DNA of 64,000 nt. Source: Phyllobacterium lublinensis. GTDB taxonomy: Bacteria > Pseudomonadota > Alphaproteobacteria > Rhizobiales > Rhizobiaceae. The translations under genes and the position numbers were made by a program. The stretch is from assembly GCF_020164435.1 (NCBI RefSeq), contig NZ_JAIUDQ010000019.1:1-64000 (forward strand), written 5' to 3'. This document shows positions 34,384 to 43,777 of this stretch, piece by piece; position 1 is the first letter of the stretch, and the number at the start of each line of letters is the position of its first letter. The notes below the pieces were generated by a model. The model worked only from the letters and a program-made list of their open reading frames with translations, was not told where the DNA came from and ran no database searches.

Positions 34384-35007
34384 TCAGTAAAGCCGCAGCA
34401 GGACCGGCAGAACGTGCGTTGCCTGCAGGTATTCGACGAACTCCAGCAAGGGATAGGCAACGAAAAACACCAGCCCGTCGAAGAAGGTCTTGTAAAGCAT
34501 CGAAGCCCGGACGCTCAGAACGTCGGCTTCCTTATAAAGCGATACATTCGGGAAGAAGCGCGGCACCTCGCGCTTGTAGGCAATGTAGGTTTCTCCGAAC
34601 GTATTCTCCAGATAGCCCTCCTCGGCAGCAATGACAAAGCGGAAAGCCGCATAGCACAGGACAGCAAGGGCAAATGCCACGGTGAGGCTGCCCGTCAGCA
34701 TGCCGATCCCCGCCGCTCCAAGCGTGCTGAACACGTAGAGCGGATTGCGTGTCATCGAATAGGGTCCAAGACGGACGATCTCGGCACTTTTGCGGCCACC
34801 GATATAGAGCGTGCACCACATCCGGCCGAGGATTGCCAGGATGATCACTCCAATGCCAACGTCTTCGATATATTCATGCGTCCAGTCATCGCTCCAGGCG
34901 GAGCGTATGGTGAGCAAGGCGACGAGGATCACGGCGAGAATGATCGCAATGCCGATACGCCTGCGCCGTTGGAACCGGGACATGTCAGTGCGAGAGGTCA
35001 GCGCCAT
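34384..35007 (-). CDS. Isoprenylcysteine carboxyl methyltransferase-like membrane protein
   Basis: A membrane protein of about 207 residues with helices IGIAIILAVILVALLTI, VGIGVIILAILGRM and others. It carries the ICMT/PEMT-type motif GPYSMTRNPLYVFS and a C-terminal EGYLENTFGETYIAYKREVPRFFP. Bacterial members are SAM-dependent methyltransferases with mostly unknown lipid or protein targets. I start at 35007 because an earlier in-frame ATG (35064) lies beyond the infC terminator hairpin. An ATG at 34983 is also possible. Confidence 0.82.
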   Translation of the reverse strand: MALTSRTDMSRFQRRRRIGIAIILAVILVALLTIRSAWSDDWTHEYIEDVGIGVIILAILGRMWCTLYIGGRKSAEIVRLGPYSMTRNPLYVFSTLGAAGIGMLTGSLTVAFALAVLCYAAFRFVIAAEEGYLENTFGETYIAYKREVPRFFPNVSLYKEADVLSVRASMLYKTFFDGLVFFVAYPLLEFVEYLQATHVLPVLLRLY

Positions 35008-35035
35008 AGCGATCTCGAATGTTGGATTGCATTGA

Positions 35036-35059
35036 AAAAGCCGCCCGAAGGCGGCCCTT
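35036..35059 (-). terminator. Rho-independent terminator of infC with UUCG loop
   Basis: On the minus strand GCCGCC-TTCG-GGCGGC is followed by TTTTTC. The TTCG tetraloop makes it especially stable. It lies 18 bases past the infC stop, so infC does not normally read into the next gene. Confidence 0.9.
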
Positions 35060-35076
35060 TTCATCAGTCGCGGGTT

Positions 35077-35613
35077 TCAGCGCGGCGCCAGGACCATCAT
35101 CATCTGGCGGCCTTCGAGTCTTGGCTCGGCCTCGACCTTGGAGATCTCGACCGTGTCTTCCTTGACCCGGTCCAGAAGCCGCATGCCGAGTTCCTGATGG
35201 GCCATCTCACGACCGCGGAACCGCAGCGTCACCTTGACCTTGTCACCCTCGTCGAAGAATCGCTTGATGGCCTTCATCTTCACGTCATAGTCATGCGTGT
35301 CGATGTTCGGGCGCATCTTGATTTCCTTGATTTCGACCGTCTTCTGCTTCTTGCGCGCTTCGGCAGCCTTCTTCTGTCCCTGGTACTTCAGCTTCCCAAG
35401 GTCCACGATCTTGCAGACCGGCGGCTCGGCATTGGGCACGATCTCGACGAGATCGAGTCCGGCCTCATCGGCCATGGCCAGTGCTGCCTGAATGGTGACG
35501 ATGCCGTGGTTTTCACCTTCGGCATCAATGAGCTGTACCTGGGGTACCCGGATATCACGGTTTGAACGAGGTCCATCTTTCTGGACCACCTGTGCTCTAA
35601 AGGGTCGGCGAAT
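35077..35613 (-). CDS. infC: Translation initiation factor IF-3, starting at ATT
   Basis: A 178-residue IF-3. The N-domain spans MRRPFRAQ to about residue 85 ([17 protein letters not shown]), then the linker ([18 protein letters not shown]) and C-domain ([19 protein letters not shown]). It prevents premature subunit joining and checks start codons. Extending past the first GTG (35589) gives the family-typical MRRPFR start at an ATT codon at 35613. That codon is preceded at nine bases by AAGGAG. Non-canonical AUU/AUC starts let IF-3 repress its own translation. Confidence 0.95.
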   Translation of the reverse strand: MRRPFRAQVVQKDGPRSNRDIRVPQVQLIDAEGENHGIVTIQAALAMADEAGLDLVEIVPNAEPPVCKIVDLGKLKYQGQKKAAEARKKQKTVEIKEIKMRPNIDTHDYDVKMKAIKRFFDEGDKVKVTLRFRGREMAHQELGMRLLDRVKEDTVEISKVEAEPRLEGRQMMMVLAPR

Positions 35614-35841
35614 GGCAGTAGTCTCCTTGAATTATTTCGGTCACGCAAATAGCACCGTCAGGCCGCAGTCGCAATGCTTCTATGCGCTGACCCATGCCAA
35701 TATCATCTTTTTCGGGATAAATCACTCCAATCAAACATAGGATTATTTCAGATTAATGCAATGTCGCAGGCTTTATCGATTTGATCCGGCGTGGCAAAAG
35801 GCTCAGGGTCACGACCTTAACCGCCGCTGGAAGTCACACAC

Positions 35842-36633
35842 ATGATTGCATCCCCGCCACAGTTCCTTGACGTCGCTGGCACGAATATCGCGCTGCGCCG
35901 CCGAGCGGGAGGCGAACCCGGCATTGTCTGGCTCGGCGGTTATCGCTCCGACATGCTGGGCACAAAGGCCGAGTGGCTGGACCAGTATGCGTCCGCCAAC
36001 GGACTGGCGTTTCTGCGGCACGATTACTCCGGCCATGGCGAGTCCGGAGGAGAGTTCCGGGATGGAACCATCTCCCTTTGGCTGGAACAAAGTCTTGCCG
36101 TCTTCAGGCAATTTGCATCGGGACCGCAGATTCTGGTGGGCTCCTCCATGGGGGGCTGGATTGCCCTTCGTATGATCCAGGAGTTGCAGAGGTCGGGCGA
36201 GCGCGAACAAGTCGCCGGTCTCGTCCTGATCGCGCCAGCGCCGGATTTTACGTCGGAGCTGGTCGAACCGCACCTCACGCATGACCAGCGCCGGCAAATC
36301 GCCGAACAAGGCTATATGGAAGAGTCCTCGGACTACGCGCCAGAACCTTACATCTATACAAAGGCACTGCTTGAGGACGGCAAGGCCAACCTGGTTCTCA
36401 AAGGCGTGATCCAGACCGATTGCCCGGTTCACATTCTGCAGGGCATGGAAGACAGGGATGTGCCTTACACGCACGCATTGCGGCTGGTGGACCACCTGCC
36501 CGTCGACGATGTAACCATCACGCTTGTACGGGACGGCGACCATCGCCTCTCACGCCAGCAGGATCTTGAACTTCTCTCCCGTACGATATCTTCGATGATT
36601 GAGCGGTCAAAACCCCGCAAATCCCTCCAGTAG
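35842..36633 (+). CDS. Alpha/beta hydrolase
   Basis: A 263-residue cytoplasmic hydrolase. It shows the strand/oxyanion region GIVWLGGYRSDM, LRHDYSGHGESGG, the nucleophile elbow VGSSMGGWIAL (Ser), and a late Asp (GMEDRDVP) and His (GDHRLSR). It resembles the ABHD10-like acyl thioesterase/esterase group. The substrate is unknown. It is 21 bases upstream of the benE gene on the same strand. Confidence 0.85.
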   Translation: MIASPPQFLDVAGTNIALRRRAGGEPGIVWLGGYRSDMLGTKAEWLDQYASANGLAFLRHDYSGHGESGGEFRDGTISLWLEQSLAVFRQFASGPQILVGSSMGGWIALRMIQELQRSGEREQVAGLVLIAPAPDFTSELVEPHLTHDQRRQIAEQGYMEESSDYAPEPYIYTKALLEDGKANLVLKGVIQTDCPVHILQGMEDRDVPYTHALRLVDHLPVDDVTITLVRDGDHRLSRQQDLELLSRTISSMIERSKPRKSLQ

Positions 36634-36654
36634 GCCTCCCGCCACAGGTTTGTC

Positions 36655-37800
36655 ATGCGCTTTTCCGTGATTGCATCTGCCGTCGTCGCTGCCGTCGTTG
36701 GATTTGGCGGGACGCTTGCCCTCATCATTGCTGCAGCGCAGGCGCTCGGCGCGACCCAGGCCGAAACTGCAAGTTGGGTAACAGCAATCTGCCTCGCTAT
36801 GTTCGTCGCTACCGGCTATCTGAGCTGGCGCTACAAGATGCCGATTATCGCTGCATGGTCGACGCCCGGCCTTGCCCTCATCGGCGGATCGATGGGATTC
36901 ACCATGCAGCAGGCTGTCGGCGCATTCATCGTAACCGCCATCGCAATCATCCTAACGGGACTGGTGAAACCGATTTCGGTTCTCGTTTCGAGAATCCCGG
37001 CATCCATCGCCTCGGGCATGCTGGCCGGCATACTCTTCGCCTTTCTCACCGGTGCAGCCAAGACGATACCCATTGATCCATTCTTTGTTCTGCCGCTCAT
37101 TGCGCTGTTCTTCATTATCCGCTTGTTCAATCCGGCAATGGCCGTGCTTGCCGTGCTGTTTGGCGGTGTTCTCTATGCCTTTCTCAGTGGACGCGTGGCT
37201 AGCGTGCCCGGTATTGAACTCTCGACGCTTGCGATCATCCCGCCGGTTTTCGATGCAAGCGCGATGATCGGCCTGGCATTGCCGCTTTATCTCGTCACCA
37301 TGGCATCGCAAAACTTGCCGGGCTTTGCCGTGCTGCGCGCGGCTGGCTACGAGCCACCGACCTCAGCCGCGTTGCAAGTCACCGGGCTTGTTTCCCTTAT
37401 GACTGCCCCCTTCGGTGCACACACCAGCAACATGGCCGCGATTTCCGCCGCGATCTGCACCGGACCTGATGCCCATCCTGATCCGGCAAAGCGTTGGCTG
37501 ACAGGTCCCATCTACGCCCTCTGCTATCTGATCTTTGCCCTCTTTGGGGCATCGCTGGTTGCCCTCTTCGCAGTGCTGCCTCCACCGCTGATCGCCCTCG
37601 TCGCTGGCCTCGCGCTGATCGGCGCATTCACCAATGCGATGTCACTTGCTCTGAAAGTTGAATCCGAACGGCTGGCAGCCATCGTTACCTTTGCGGTGAC
37701 CGCATCGGGCATCAGCATTGGCGGAATCGGCGCTGCATTCTGGGCGTTGGTGGCCGGCTTGATCGTTGTTTGCATCGATCACGCAAAGAAATATCTCTGA
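36655..37800 (+). CDS. benE: BenE family benzoate/H+ symporter-like transporter
   Basis: A 381-residue inner-membrane protein with about 12 hydrophobic segments and the BenE signatures MPIIAAWSTPGLALIGG and FGAHTSNMAAISAAICTGP. Characterised members import benzoate. No benzoate catabolic genes are nearby, so the substrate may differ. It directly follows the hydrolase gene. Confidence 0.87.
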   Translation: MRFSVIASAVVAAVVGFGGTLALIIAAAQALGATQAETASWVTAICLAMFVATGYLSWRYKMPIIAAWSTPGLALIGGSMGFTMQQAVGAFIVTAIAIILTGLVKPISVLVSRIPASIASGMLAGILFAFLTGAAKTIPIDPFFVLPLIALFFIIRLFNPAMAVLAVLFGGVLYAFLSGRVASVPGIELSTLAIIPPVFDASAMIGLALPLYLVTMASQNLPGFAVLRAAGYEPPTSAALQVTGLVSLMTAPFGAHTSNMAAISAAICTGPDAHPDPAKRWLTGPIYALCYLIFALFGASLVALFAVLPPPLIALVAGLALIGAFTNAMSLALKVESERLAAIVTFAVTASGISIGGIGAAFWALVAGLIVVCIDHAKKYL

Positions 37801-37916
37801 TTTCAACACTTTGGAGCATTTGAAATCACACTTTCTTGAAAAGGCGCAAATCCCATCCCATGTCGATATCAATCGACCAATCGGGGTCGGGGCTTTCTTG
37901 ATAGGAAGGGCTTTCG

Positions 37917-38369
37917 ATGAACAATGCTGCTTTGATCCGGCCAGGCTGGACTCCGGCAACCATCGCTCTGATGATTATCGGTTTCATGCTGTTCTGGCCA
38001 CTTGGCTTGGCCATGCTTGCCTACATAGTCTGGGGCAACCGCTTCAGCGGCTTCAAAAGCGAAATGAACAACGCGGCCGGAAATTTCTGCGGTGCATTCC
38101 GCCGCAACGGGCGGTCGCACCAATTCGGCAGAGGTCCGTTCGGAACCGGTAACATCGCATTTGACGAATGGCGTGAAAAAGAGCTGGAGCGTCTCGACGA
38201 AGAACGCCGCAAGCTCGATGAAATGCGTGGCGAGTTTGAAGAGTATGCGCGTGAGTTGCGCCGCGCCAAGGACCGCGAGGAGTTCGACCGCTTCATGGCC
38301 GAACGCAACGCTGCACCAAAGAAGCCCTCCGGCTCGGTTCCCGGCGTAAACGATACGGACGCAGAGTAA
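37917..38369 (+). CDS. DUF2852 family membrane protein
   Basis: A 150-residue protein with one N-terminal hydrophobic helix region (ATIALMIIGFMLFWPLGLAMLAY). A long charged coiled coil follows (residues about 80-135, Glu/Arg-rich repeats such as LERLDEERRKLDEM). This matches the DUF2852 family common in Hyphomicrobiales; its function is unknown. A terminator follows. Confidence 0.85.
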   Translation: MNNAALIRPGWTPATIALMIIGFMLFWPLGLAMLAYIVWGNRFSGFKSEMNNAAGNFCGAFRRNGRSHQFGRGPFGTGNIAFDEWREKELERLDEERRKLDEMRGEFEEYARELRRAKDREEFDRFMAERNAAPKKPSGSVPGVNDTDAE

Positions 38370-38422
38370 CGCCATTTCGCATTCAGTTCCCTCCAGTCCT
38401 GATTGCGATGCGATCACCAGCG

Positions 38423-38450
38423 GCGGCGCCTTGCGGCGCCGCTTGTGTTT
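38423..38450 (+). terminator. Rho-independent terminator
   Basis: GCGGCGCC pairs with GGCGCCGC around TTGC, followed by T-rich TTGTGTTTTG. It ends the DUF2852 transcript. Confidence 0.85.
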
Positions 38451-38489
38451 TGTCGTACCGCTTTCGTTCGAATCAATTATTGTGAGGGC

Positions 38490-39248
38490 ATGATCCTGTC
38501 GCTGTTCCGGAGCCCGCCGAAGAAATCCGCAACGCTCAAAGCCGAGCGCAGCTATGAGGTTGCGGGCCGCATCCTGCCCTTGCGCGTGATGGAAAATCCG
38601 CGGGCAACCCGGTTGACCCTTCGCATCGATGCCGGCGGCAAGGGCCTGCGCATGACGGTACCCCCGGGCATGCCGACCAGAGAAATCGACAAGTTCCTGA
38701 CGCGCCATGAGGGTTGGATCGAAACGCGCATTGCCAAGATGCCGGACCAGCCGAAGGTGCGTCCGGGAGTCAAGATCCCCGTGCGCGGCGTTCCGCATCT
38801 CATCGTGCATGAGCCCGCCAAGCGGGGAACGGTGCGGCAGGAGAACGGCCCTGACGGTCCCTTGCTGATCGTCTGTGGCGACCGGCCGCATCTGGCACGG
38901 CGGGTTGGCGACTTCCTGAAACGCGAGGCCCGCCGCGATCTTGAAATGCTCGTGGCGCGACACACGGCAACGGTCGGCCGGCGCGCCAAGGTCATTCGCC
39001 TCAAGGACACGAAGAGCCGCTGGGGCTCGTGCACGACGGACGGAACGCTCGCTTTCTCCTGGCGCATCATGATGGCCCCGCCACCAATCATCGACTACCT
39101 GGTCGCCCATGAAGTGGCACACCTGAAGGAAATGAACCATGGGCCAAGGTTCTGGAAACTGTGCGGCGAGCTTTGTCCTGATACGGAACGTTGCAAGGCG
39201 TGGCTGAAGCGCAATGGCAGCGCGTTACAAGCAATCGATTTCAGCTGA
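38490..39248 (+). CDS. YgjP/DUF45-type zinc metallopeptidase
   Basis: A 252-residue protein of the M48-like YgjP group. It shows the RLKDTKSRWGSC signature and the zinc site HEVAHLKEMNHGPRFW. No signal or membrane segment is visible, so it is probably cytosolic. The start at 38490 has GAGGG just upstream; the frame extends to 38403 across the terminator. Substrates are unknown. Confidence 0.87.
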   Translation: MILSLFRSPPKKSATLKAERSYEVAGRILPLRVMENPRATRLTLRIDAGGKGLRMTVPPGMPTREIDKFLTRHEGWIETRIAKMPDQPKVRPGVKIPVRGVPHLIVHEPAKRGTVRQENGPDGPLLIVCGDRPHLARRVGDFLKREARRDLEMLVARHTATVGRRAKVIRLKDTKSRWGSCTTDGTLAFSWRIMMAPPPIIDYLVAHEVAHLKEMNHGPRFWKLCGELCPDTERCKAWLKRNGSALQAIDFS

Positions 39249-39264
39249 TGTGCGGTCTCCTCCC

Positions 39265-39906
39265 ATGACACTGGCGCTTCCGGTCGCCGTGGAGCAAGCG
39301 GCACGCACCCTGTGGGACTTCCATTTGATCTATGATGATTTGGCAGAAAGCGACCTGATCGTCTGCCTCGGCAGCTACGATCTTCGCGTTGCTGATCGTA
39401 GCGCCGAATTGTTCCATCAGGGTCTGGCAAAGCGCGTCTTGTTCACGGGCAAATCCGGCAACTGGACGAGCGGACTGTATGAGGGAACCGAAGCGGACAC
39501 TTTTGCGGCACGCGCCAGGACTCTGGGGGTACCAAACGAGGCGATCCTGATCGAACCGCAAGCCACCAATATTGGCGAGAACATCCGGTTTGCGAAGGCT
39601 CTGGTGACAGACGATGTCCGCCGCATCATCATTGTGACCAAACCGCAGACGCAGCGGCGTGCTTATGCGACTGTTCGGGCGCAATGGCCGCAAGTGGATG
39701 CACTCGTGACGGCGCCCTTCACCCGTTTCGAAGATCAGCCGACCGAAGCCTACCCGCTCGAACTGTTCATCAATGAAATGGTCGGCGACGTGCAAAGAAT
39801 GATCGACTATCCGGCCAAAGGCTTCCAGATTGCGCAATTCATCCCTGCAACTGTCGCAGATGCGTTCGAATTGCTTGTCAAAGCAGGCTATCACCACCAT
39901 CTCTAA
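39265..39906 (+). CDS. YdcF family protein (DUF218)
   Basis: A 213-residue DUF218 protein with LIVCLGSYDLRVADRSAELF, VLFTGKSGNW, EADTFAARARTLGVP, EPQATNIGENIRFAK and IIIVTKPQTQRRAY. The family has a Rossmann-like fold and some members bind SAM; its role is unknown. The start is uncertain: an in-frame ATG at 39214 overlaps the upstream gene, and I prefer 39265. It ends 58 bases before trpF. Confidence 0.85.
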   Translation: MTLALPVAVEQAARTLWDFHLIYDDLAESDLIVCLGSYDLRVADRSAELFHQGLAKRVLFTGKSGNWTSGLYEGTEADTFAARARTLGVPNEAILIEPQATNIGENIRFAKALVTDDVRRIIIVTKPQTQRRAYATVRAQWPQVDALVTAPFTRFEDQPTEAYPLELFINEMVGDVQRMIDYPAKGFQIAQFIPATVADAFELLVKAGYHHHL

Positions 39907-39964
39907 CCCTTGATCCGTGCGCAAAATCCTCGACTTTGACGCATTTTCGTGCGAGTGGCGGCTG

Positions 39965-40624
39965 ATGAGCCTTGATATCAAGATATGTGGAGTGAAAACC
40001 GACGATGCCATTGCGGCAGCGCTGGACGGCGGCGCGTCCCATATCGGCTTCATTTTCTTTCCAAGAAGCCCGCGCTACGTCGAGCCCGTCGAGGCCGGAC
40101 GCTTGCGCCAGGCCATCAGCGGCCGTGCCAAGGCGGTTGCCGTTACGGTAAACGCAGACAACGCATTTCTCGACCGTATCGTTGCCGCGATGAGTCCCGA
40201 CATGCTGCAGCTGCATGGGGATGAGAGCGCTTCCAGGCTCCAAGAAATCAAGGCGCGCTATGGACTGCCCGTTATCAAGGCCTTGTCCGTGCGCGAGCAC
40301 AATGATCTCGACCAGATTAGCCCATATCTCGGTATCGCCGACCGCCTGCTTTTCGACGCCAAGCCACCAAAGGGGTCCGAACTCCCCGGCGGGAATGGCG
40401 TTTCTTTCGACTGGCAGGTGCTCAGCGGCCTTGACGCCTCCATCGATTACATGCTTTCCGGTGGTCTGAATGCGGGGAATATCGGCGAGGCGCTGAAAGC
40501 AACCGTGCCCGGCGGTATCGATATTTCGTCCGGCGTGGAGACTGCGCCGGGCATAAAGGATGTTGGCCTGATTGAGGAATTTTTCCGGGCGGTGCGTGCT
40601 GCCAAACGCGCTGATGCGGCCTGA
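39965..40624 (+). CDS. trpF: Phosphoribosylanthranilate isomerase
   Basis: A 219-residue TIM-barrel enzyme of tryptophan synthesis. The catalytic Cys is in IKICGVKT, the catalytic Asp region is VAVTVNADNAFLD, and the phosphate site is DYMLSGGLNAGNI. I start at the ATG at 39965, the family start, with GGCGG upstream; the frame extends to 39917. It is the first gene of trpF-trpB-trpA. Confidence 0.95.
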   Translation: MSLDIKICGVKTDDAIAAALDGGASHIGFIFFPRSPRYVEPVEAGRLRQAISGRAKAVAVTVNADNAFLDRIVAAMSPDMLQLHGDESASRLQEIKARYGLPVIKALSVREHNDLDQISPYLGIADRLLFDAKPPKGSELPGGNGVSFDWQVLSGLDASIDYMLSGGLNAGNIGEALKATVPGGIDISSGVETAPGIKDVGLIEEFFRAVRAAKRADAA

Positions 40625-40678
40625 ACCAAGACGCGGTTGTTCACTGAAACGACCGGAATACAACGAACGGAGCGAGCA

Positions 40679-41929
40679 GTGAACACGGTGGTTGAGCCCA
40701 ATTCATTCAAGACAGGTCCAGATGAAGAGGGCATGTTCGGTATTTTTGGCGGGCGGTTTGTCGCCGAAACCTTGATGCCGTTGATCCTCGAGCTGCAGCA
40801 GGCCTATGACGATGCGAAGAACGATCCTTCCTTCAAGGCCGAGCTCCAGGCATTGTCGACCCATTATGCCGGCCGGCCTTCAAAGCTCTATTATGCCGAG
40901 GGCCTGACCAGGCATGTGCGCCAGCTCGCCAGGGAGCAGGGCCTTGACGGCGGCGCGAAGATCTATTTCAAGCGCGAAGACCTGAACCACACGGGCAGCC
41001 ACAAGATCAACAATTGCCTTGGCCAGATCCTGTTGGCCAAACGCATGGGCAAGACCCGTATCATTGCGGAAACGGGCGCCGGCCAGCACGGTGTTGCCTC
41101 CGCCACCGTCTCGGCGCGGTTCGGCCTGCCTTGCGTGGTCTATATGGGCGCAACAGACGTCGAGCGGCAGAAGCCGAATGTCTTTCGCATGAAACTGCTG
41201 GGTGCAGAGGTCAAGCCGGTCTCTTCCGGCCACGGCACGCTCAAGGACGCGATGAACGAGGCGCTGCGTGACTGGGTTTCGAATGTCGAGGACACCTATT
41301 ATCTGATCGGCACCGCTGCAGGCCCGCATCCCTATCCCGAACTGGTACGCGACTTCCAATCTGTCATCGGAACCGAGGCCCGCGAACAGATCCTGGAGCG
41401 CGAGGGCCGGCTGCCGGACACGATCATCGCCGCTGTCGGCGGCGGATCGAATGCGATCGGCCTGTTCCATCCTTTCCTTGACGACAAGAATGTTGAGATC
41501 ATCGGCATTGAGGCGGGCGGACGCGGTCTCGACGGTGACGAGCACTGTGCTTCCATGAGCGCCGGTCGGCCGGGTGTCTTGCATGGCAACCGCACTTATT
41601 TGCTGCAGAACAAGGATGGCCAAATCCTCGATGGCCACTCGGTCTCCGCCGGCCTCGATTATCCTGGTGTCGGTCCGGAGCACTCCTGGCTGCGTGATAC
41701 CGGCCGGGTATCCTACGTGCCAATCCTCGACGACGAGGCACTAGATGCCTTCCAGCTCACGACACGCACGGAGGGCATCATTCCGGCACTGGAATCCGCG
41801 CATGCCATTGCCTATGCCGTGAAGATTGCGCCCAAGATGGCCCAGGACAAGATCATGATCGTCAACCTTTCAGGCCGCGGCGACAAGGATGTCCACACGG
41901 TCGGTCAACTGCTTGGTATGGATATCTAA
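40679..41929 (+). CDS. trpB: Tryptophan synthase beta subunit
   Basis: A 416-residue PLP enzyme. The Schiff-base Lys is in HTGSHKINN, followed by [11 protein letters not shown] and the phosphate loop GGGSNAIG. It joins indole to serine in complex with TrpA. I start at the GTG at 40679 ([10 protein letters not shown]), which has GGAG in good position. The upstream TTG at 40637 lacks one. trpA begins two bases after its stop. Confidence 0.97.
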   Translation: MNTVVEPNSFKTGPDEEGMFGIFGGRFVAETLMPLILELQQAYDDAKNDPSFKAELQALSTHYAGRPSKLYYAEGLTRHVRQLAREQGLDGGAKIYFKREDLNHTGSHKINNCLGQILLAKRMGKTRIIAETGAGQHGVASATVSARFGLPCVVYMGATDVERQKPNVFRMKLLGAEVKPVSSGHGTLKDAMNEALRDWVSNVEDTYYLIGTAAGPHPYPELVRDFQSVIGTEAREQILEREGRLPDTIIAAVGGGSNAIGLFHPFLDDKNVEIIGIEAGGRGLDGDEHCASMSAGRPGVLHGNRTYLLQNKDGQILDGHSVSAGLDYPGVGPEHSWLRDTGRVSYVPILDDEALDAFQLTTRTEGIIPALESAHAIAYAVKIAPKMAQDKIMIVNLSGRGDKDVHTVGQLLGMDI

Positions 41930-41931
41930 TC

Positions 41932-42771
41932 ATGGCAACACGCATCGACAGGAAGTTTGCCGCGCTGAAGGCTGAAGGCCGTCCTGCACTCGTTACCTAT
42001 TTCATGGGCGGTGATCCGGATTTCGACACATCGTTCAAGATCATGAAGGGCTTGCCCGGATCGGGTTCCGACATCATCGAACTCGGCGTTCCCTTCTCCG
42101 ACCCCATGGCCGATGGCCCTGCCATTCAGGCAGCAGGTCTGCGCGCCCTGAAGAAGGGTATGTCGCTGACGCGAACGCTCGAAATGGCCGCTCGGTTTCG
42201 CGAGACCGACGAGACCACGCCCATCGTGCTGATGGGTTATTACAATCCGATCTACATCTACGGTGTCGAACGCTTCCTGAAAGATGCCGTGCGCTCGGGT
42301 ATCGACGGCTTGATCGTTGTCGACCTGCCGCCGGAAATGGACGAGGAACTGTGTATTCCCGCGATCAAGGCGGGCATCAACTTCATCCGCCTCGCAACAC
42401 CTACCACTGACGACAAGCGTTTGCCGAAGGTCCTGCAAAACACATCCGGCTTCGTTTATTACGTGTCGATGAACGGCATTACCGGTTCGGCGCTGCCGGA
42501 CACGAGCAGGGTTGCCGCTGCTGTTGAGCGGATCAAGAAGCACACGGATCTGCCGGTTGTCGTCGGCTTTGGCGTCAAGACCGCAGAACAGGCAAAGGTG
42601 ATCGGTTCCGCTGCTGATGGCGTTGTGGTTGGAACGGCCATCGTCAATGCGGTGGCCAATACGATCAATCCCGATGGCTCGCTGGTAGCGGATCCCGCTG
42701 AAGCAGTGGCAACCATGGTGCAGGGTCTTTCGAGCGGCGTGCGCGCATCCCGGCTTGCCGCAGCCGAGTAG
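41932..42771 (+). CDS. trpA: Tryptophan synthase alpha subunit
   Basis: A 279-residue TIM barrel that cleaves indole-3-glycerol phosphate. It shows the catalytic Glu in [17 protein letters not shown] and Asp in LIVVDLPPE, with phosphate loops GFGVK and VVGTAIV. It is coupled to trpB by a two-base gap. Confidence 0.97.
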   Translation: MATRIDRKFAALKAEGRPALVTYFMGGDPDFDTSFKIMKGLPGSGSDIIELGVPFSDPMADGPAIQAAGLRALKKGMSLTRTLEMAARFRETDETTPIVLMGYYNPIYIYGVERFLKDAVRSGIDGLIVVDLPPEMDEELCIPAIKAGINFIRLATPTTDDKRLPKVLQNTSGFVYYVSMNGITGSALPDTSRVAAAVERIKKHTDLPVVVGFGVKTAEQAKVIGSAADGVVVGTAIVNAVANTINPDGSLVADPAEAVATMVQGLSSGVRASRLAAAE

Positions 42772-42816
42772 AAGCCCTAAATCAGCGAAACCCAGAAGAG
42801 AAGAACAGGACCGATC

Positions 42817-43740
42817 ATGAACTGGATCACGAATTACGTCCGGCCAAAGATCAATTCGATGCTTGGCCGCCGTGAAATGCCGGAGAATCTCTGGATCAAG
42901 GATCCAGAATCCGGTGAAATGGTCTTCCATACGGATCTGGAGAAGAACCAGTGGGTCGTTCCGTCATCGGGCCACCACATGCGTATTCCGGCCAAGGACC
43001 GGCTGCGATTCTTCTTCGATGATGGTGTGTTCGAAACGCTTGAGCAACCGAAGGTTGCGATCGACCCGCTGAAATTCCGCGATGAGAAACGCTATGTCGA
43101 CCGGTTGAAGGAGCACCGCACCAAGACCGGGCAGGACGATGCTATCATCAATGCGCTCGGAAAAATCGAAGGGCTGCCGATCGTCGTCACGATTCATGAT
43201 TTCAGCTTCATGGGTGGCTCGCTAGGGATGGCCGCTGGTGAAGCGATCATCAAGGGCTTCGAGACGGCAATCGCCCAAAAGAAGCCGCTGGTTCTCTTTG
43301 CAGCATCCGGCGGCGCGCGCATGCAGGAGGGCATTCTCTCGCTCATGCAGTTGCCTCGCACCACCGTTGCGGTGGAAATGCTGAAGGAAGCCGGGCTTCC
43401 CTATATCGTCGTCTTGACCAATCCCACGACCGGAGGCGTCTCGGCTTCCTATGCCATGCTCGGCGATATTCATATTGCCGAACCCGGTGCATTGATCGGA
43501 TTCGCCGGGCAGCGCGTCATTGAGCAGACCATTCGCGAAAAGCTGCCCGAAGGTTTCCAGCGAGCAGAATATCTGAAGACTCATGGCATGGTGGACATGG
43601 TTGTGCCGCGTACCCAGCTGAAGTCGACCATCGCACGCCTGTTGAAGATGATGATGGGCGAGCCAGCGACCGAGGTGCCTGAAGAACTTCCGAATGGCTT
43701 GGCAGCTACCCTGCCGGCCCCTGTCGAAGCTCAGGCTTGA
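42817..43740 (+). CDS. accD: Acetyl-CoA carboxylase carboxyltransferase beta subunit, no zinc ribbon cysteines
   Basis: A 307-residue AccD with the carboxyltransferase core ([45 protein letters not shown]). It forms malonyl-CoA with AccA. In most bacteria the N-terminal region has a C4 zinc ribbon (KCPxC...VCPxC). Here the corresponding stretches read IKDPESGEM and VVPSSGHH, with all four cysteines absent. It lies between trpA and folC, as in many alphaproteobacteria. Confidence 0.95.
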   Translation: MNWITNYVRPKINSMLGRREMPENLWIKDPESGEMVFHTDLEKNQWVVPSSGHHMRIPAKDRLRFFFDDGVFETLEQPKVAIDPLKFRDEKRYVDRLKEHRTKTGQDDAIINALGKIEGLPIVVTIHDFSFMGGSLGMAAGEAIIKGFETAIAQKKPLVLFAASGGARMQEGILSLMQLPRTTVAVEMLKEAGLPYIVVLTNPTTGGVSASYAMLGDIHIAEPGALIGFAGQRVIEQTIREKLPEGFQRAEYLKTHGMVDMVVPRTQLKSTIARLLKMMMGEPATEVPEELPNGLAATLPAPVEAQA

Positions 43741-43777
43741 CTGTTCTTGAAGCATTCCAATCTTTGAGTACCGTATT

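Noticed and set aside
34315-35565. 416-codon plus-strand open frame
   Set aside because: It runs antisense to the ICMT-like gene and infC and reads through two terminator hairpins. infC identity is certain.
37869-39140. 423-codon open frame on the minus strand
   Set aside because: It lies opposite the DUF2852 gene and the YgjP-type metallopeptidase, both with clear domain motifs. Its translation is Arg/His-rich with no recognisable family.
41926-42930. 334-codon minus-strand open frame
   Set aside because: It is antisense to trpA and the accD start, with no family resemblance.
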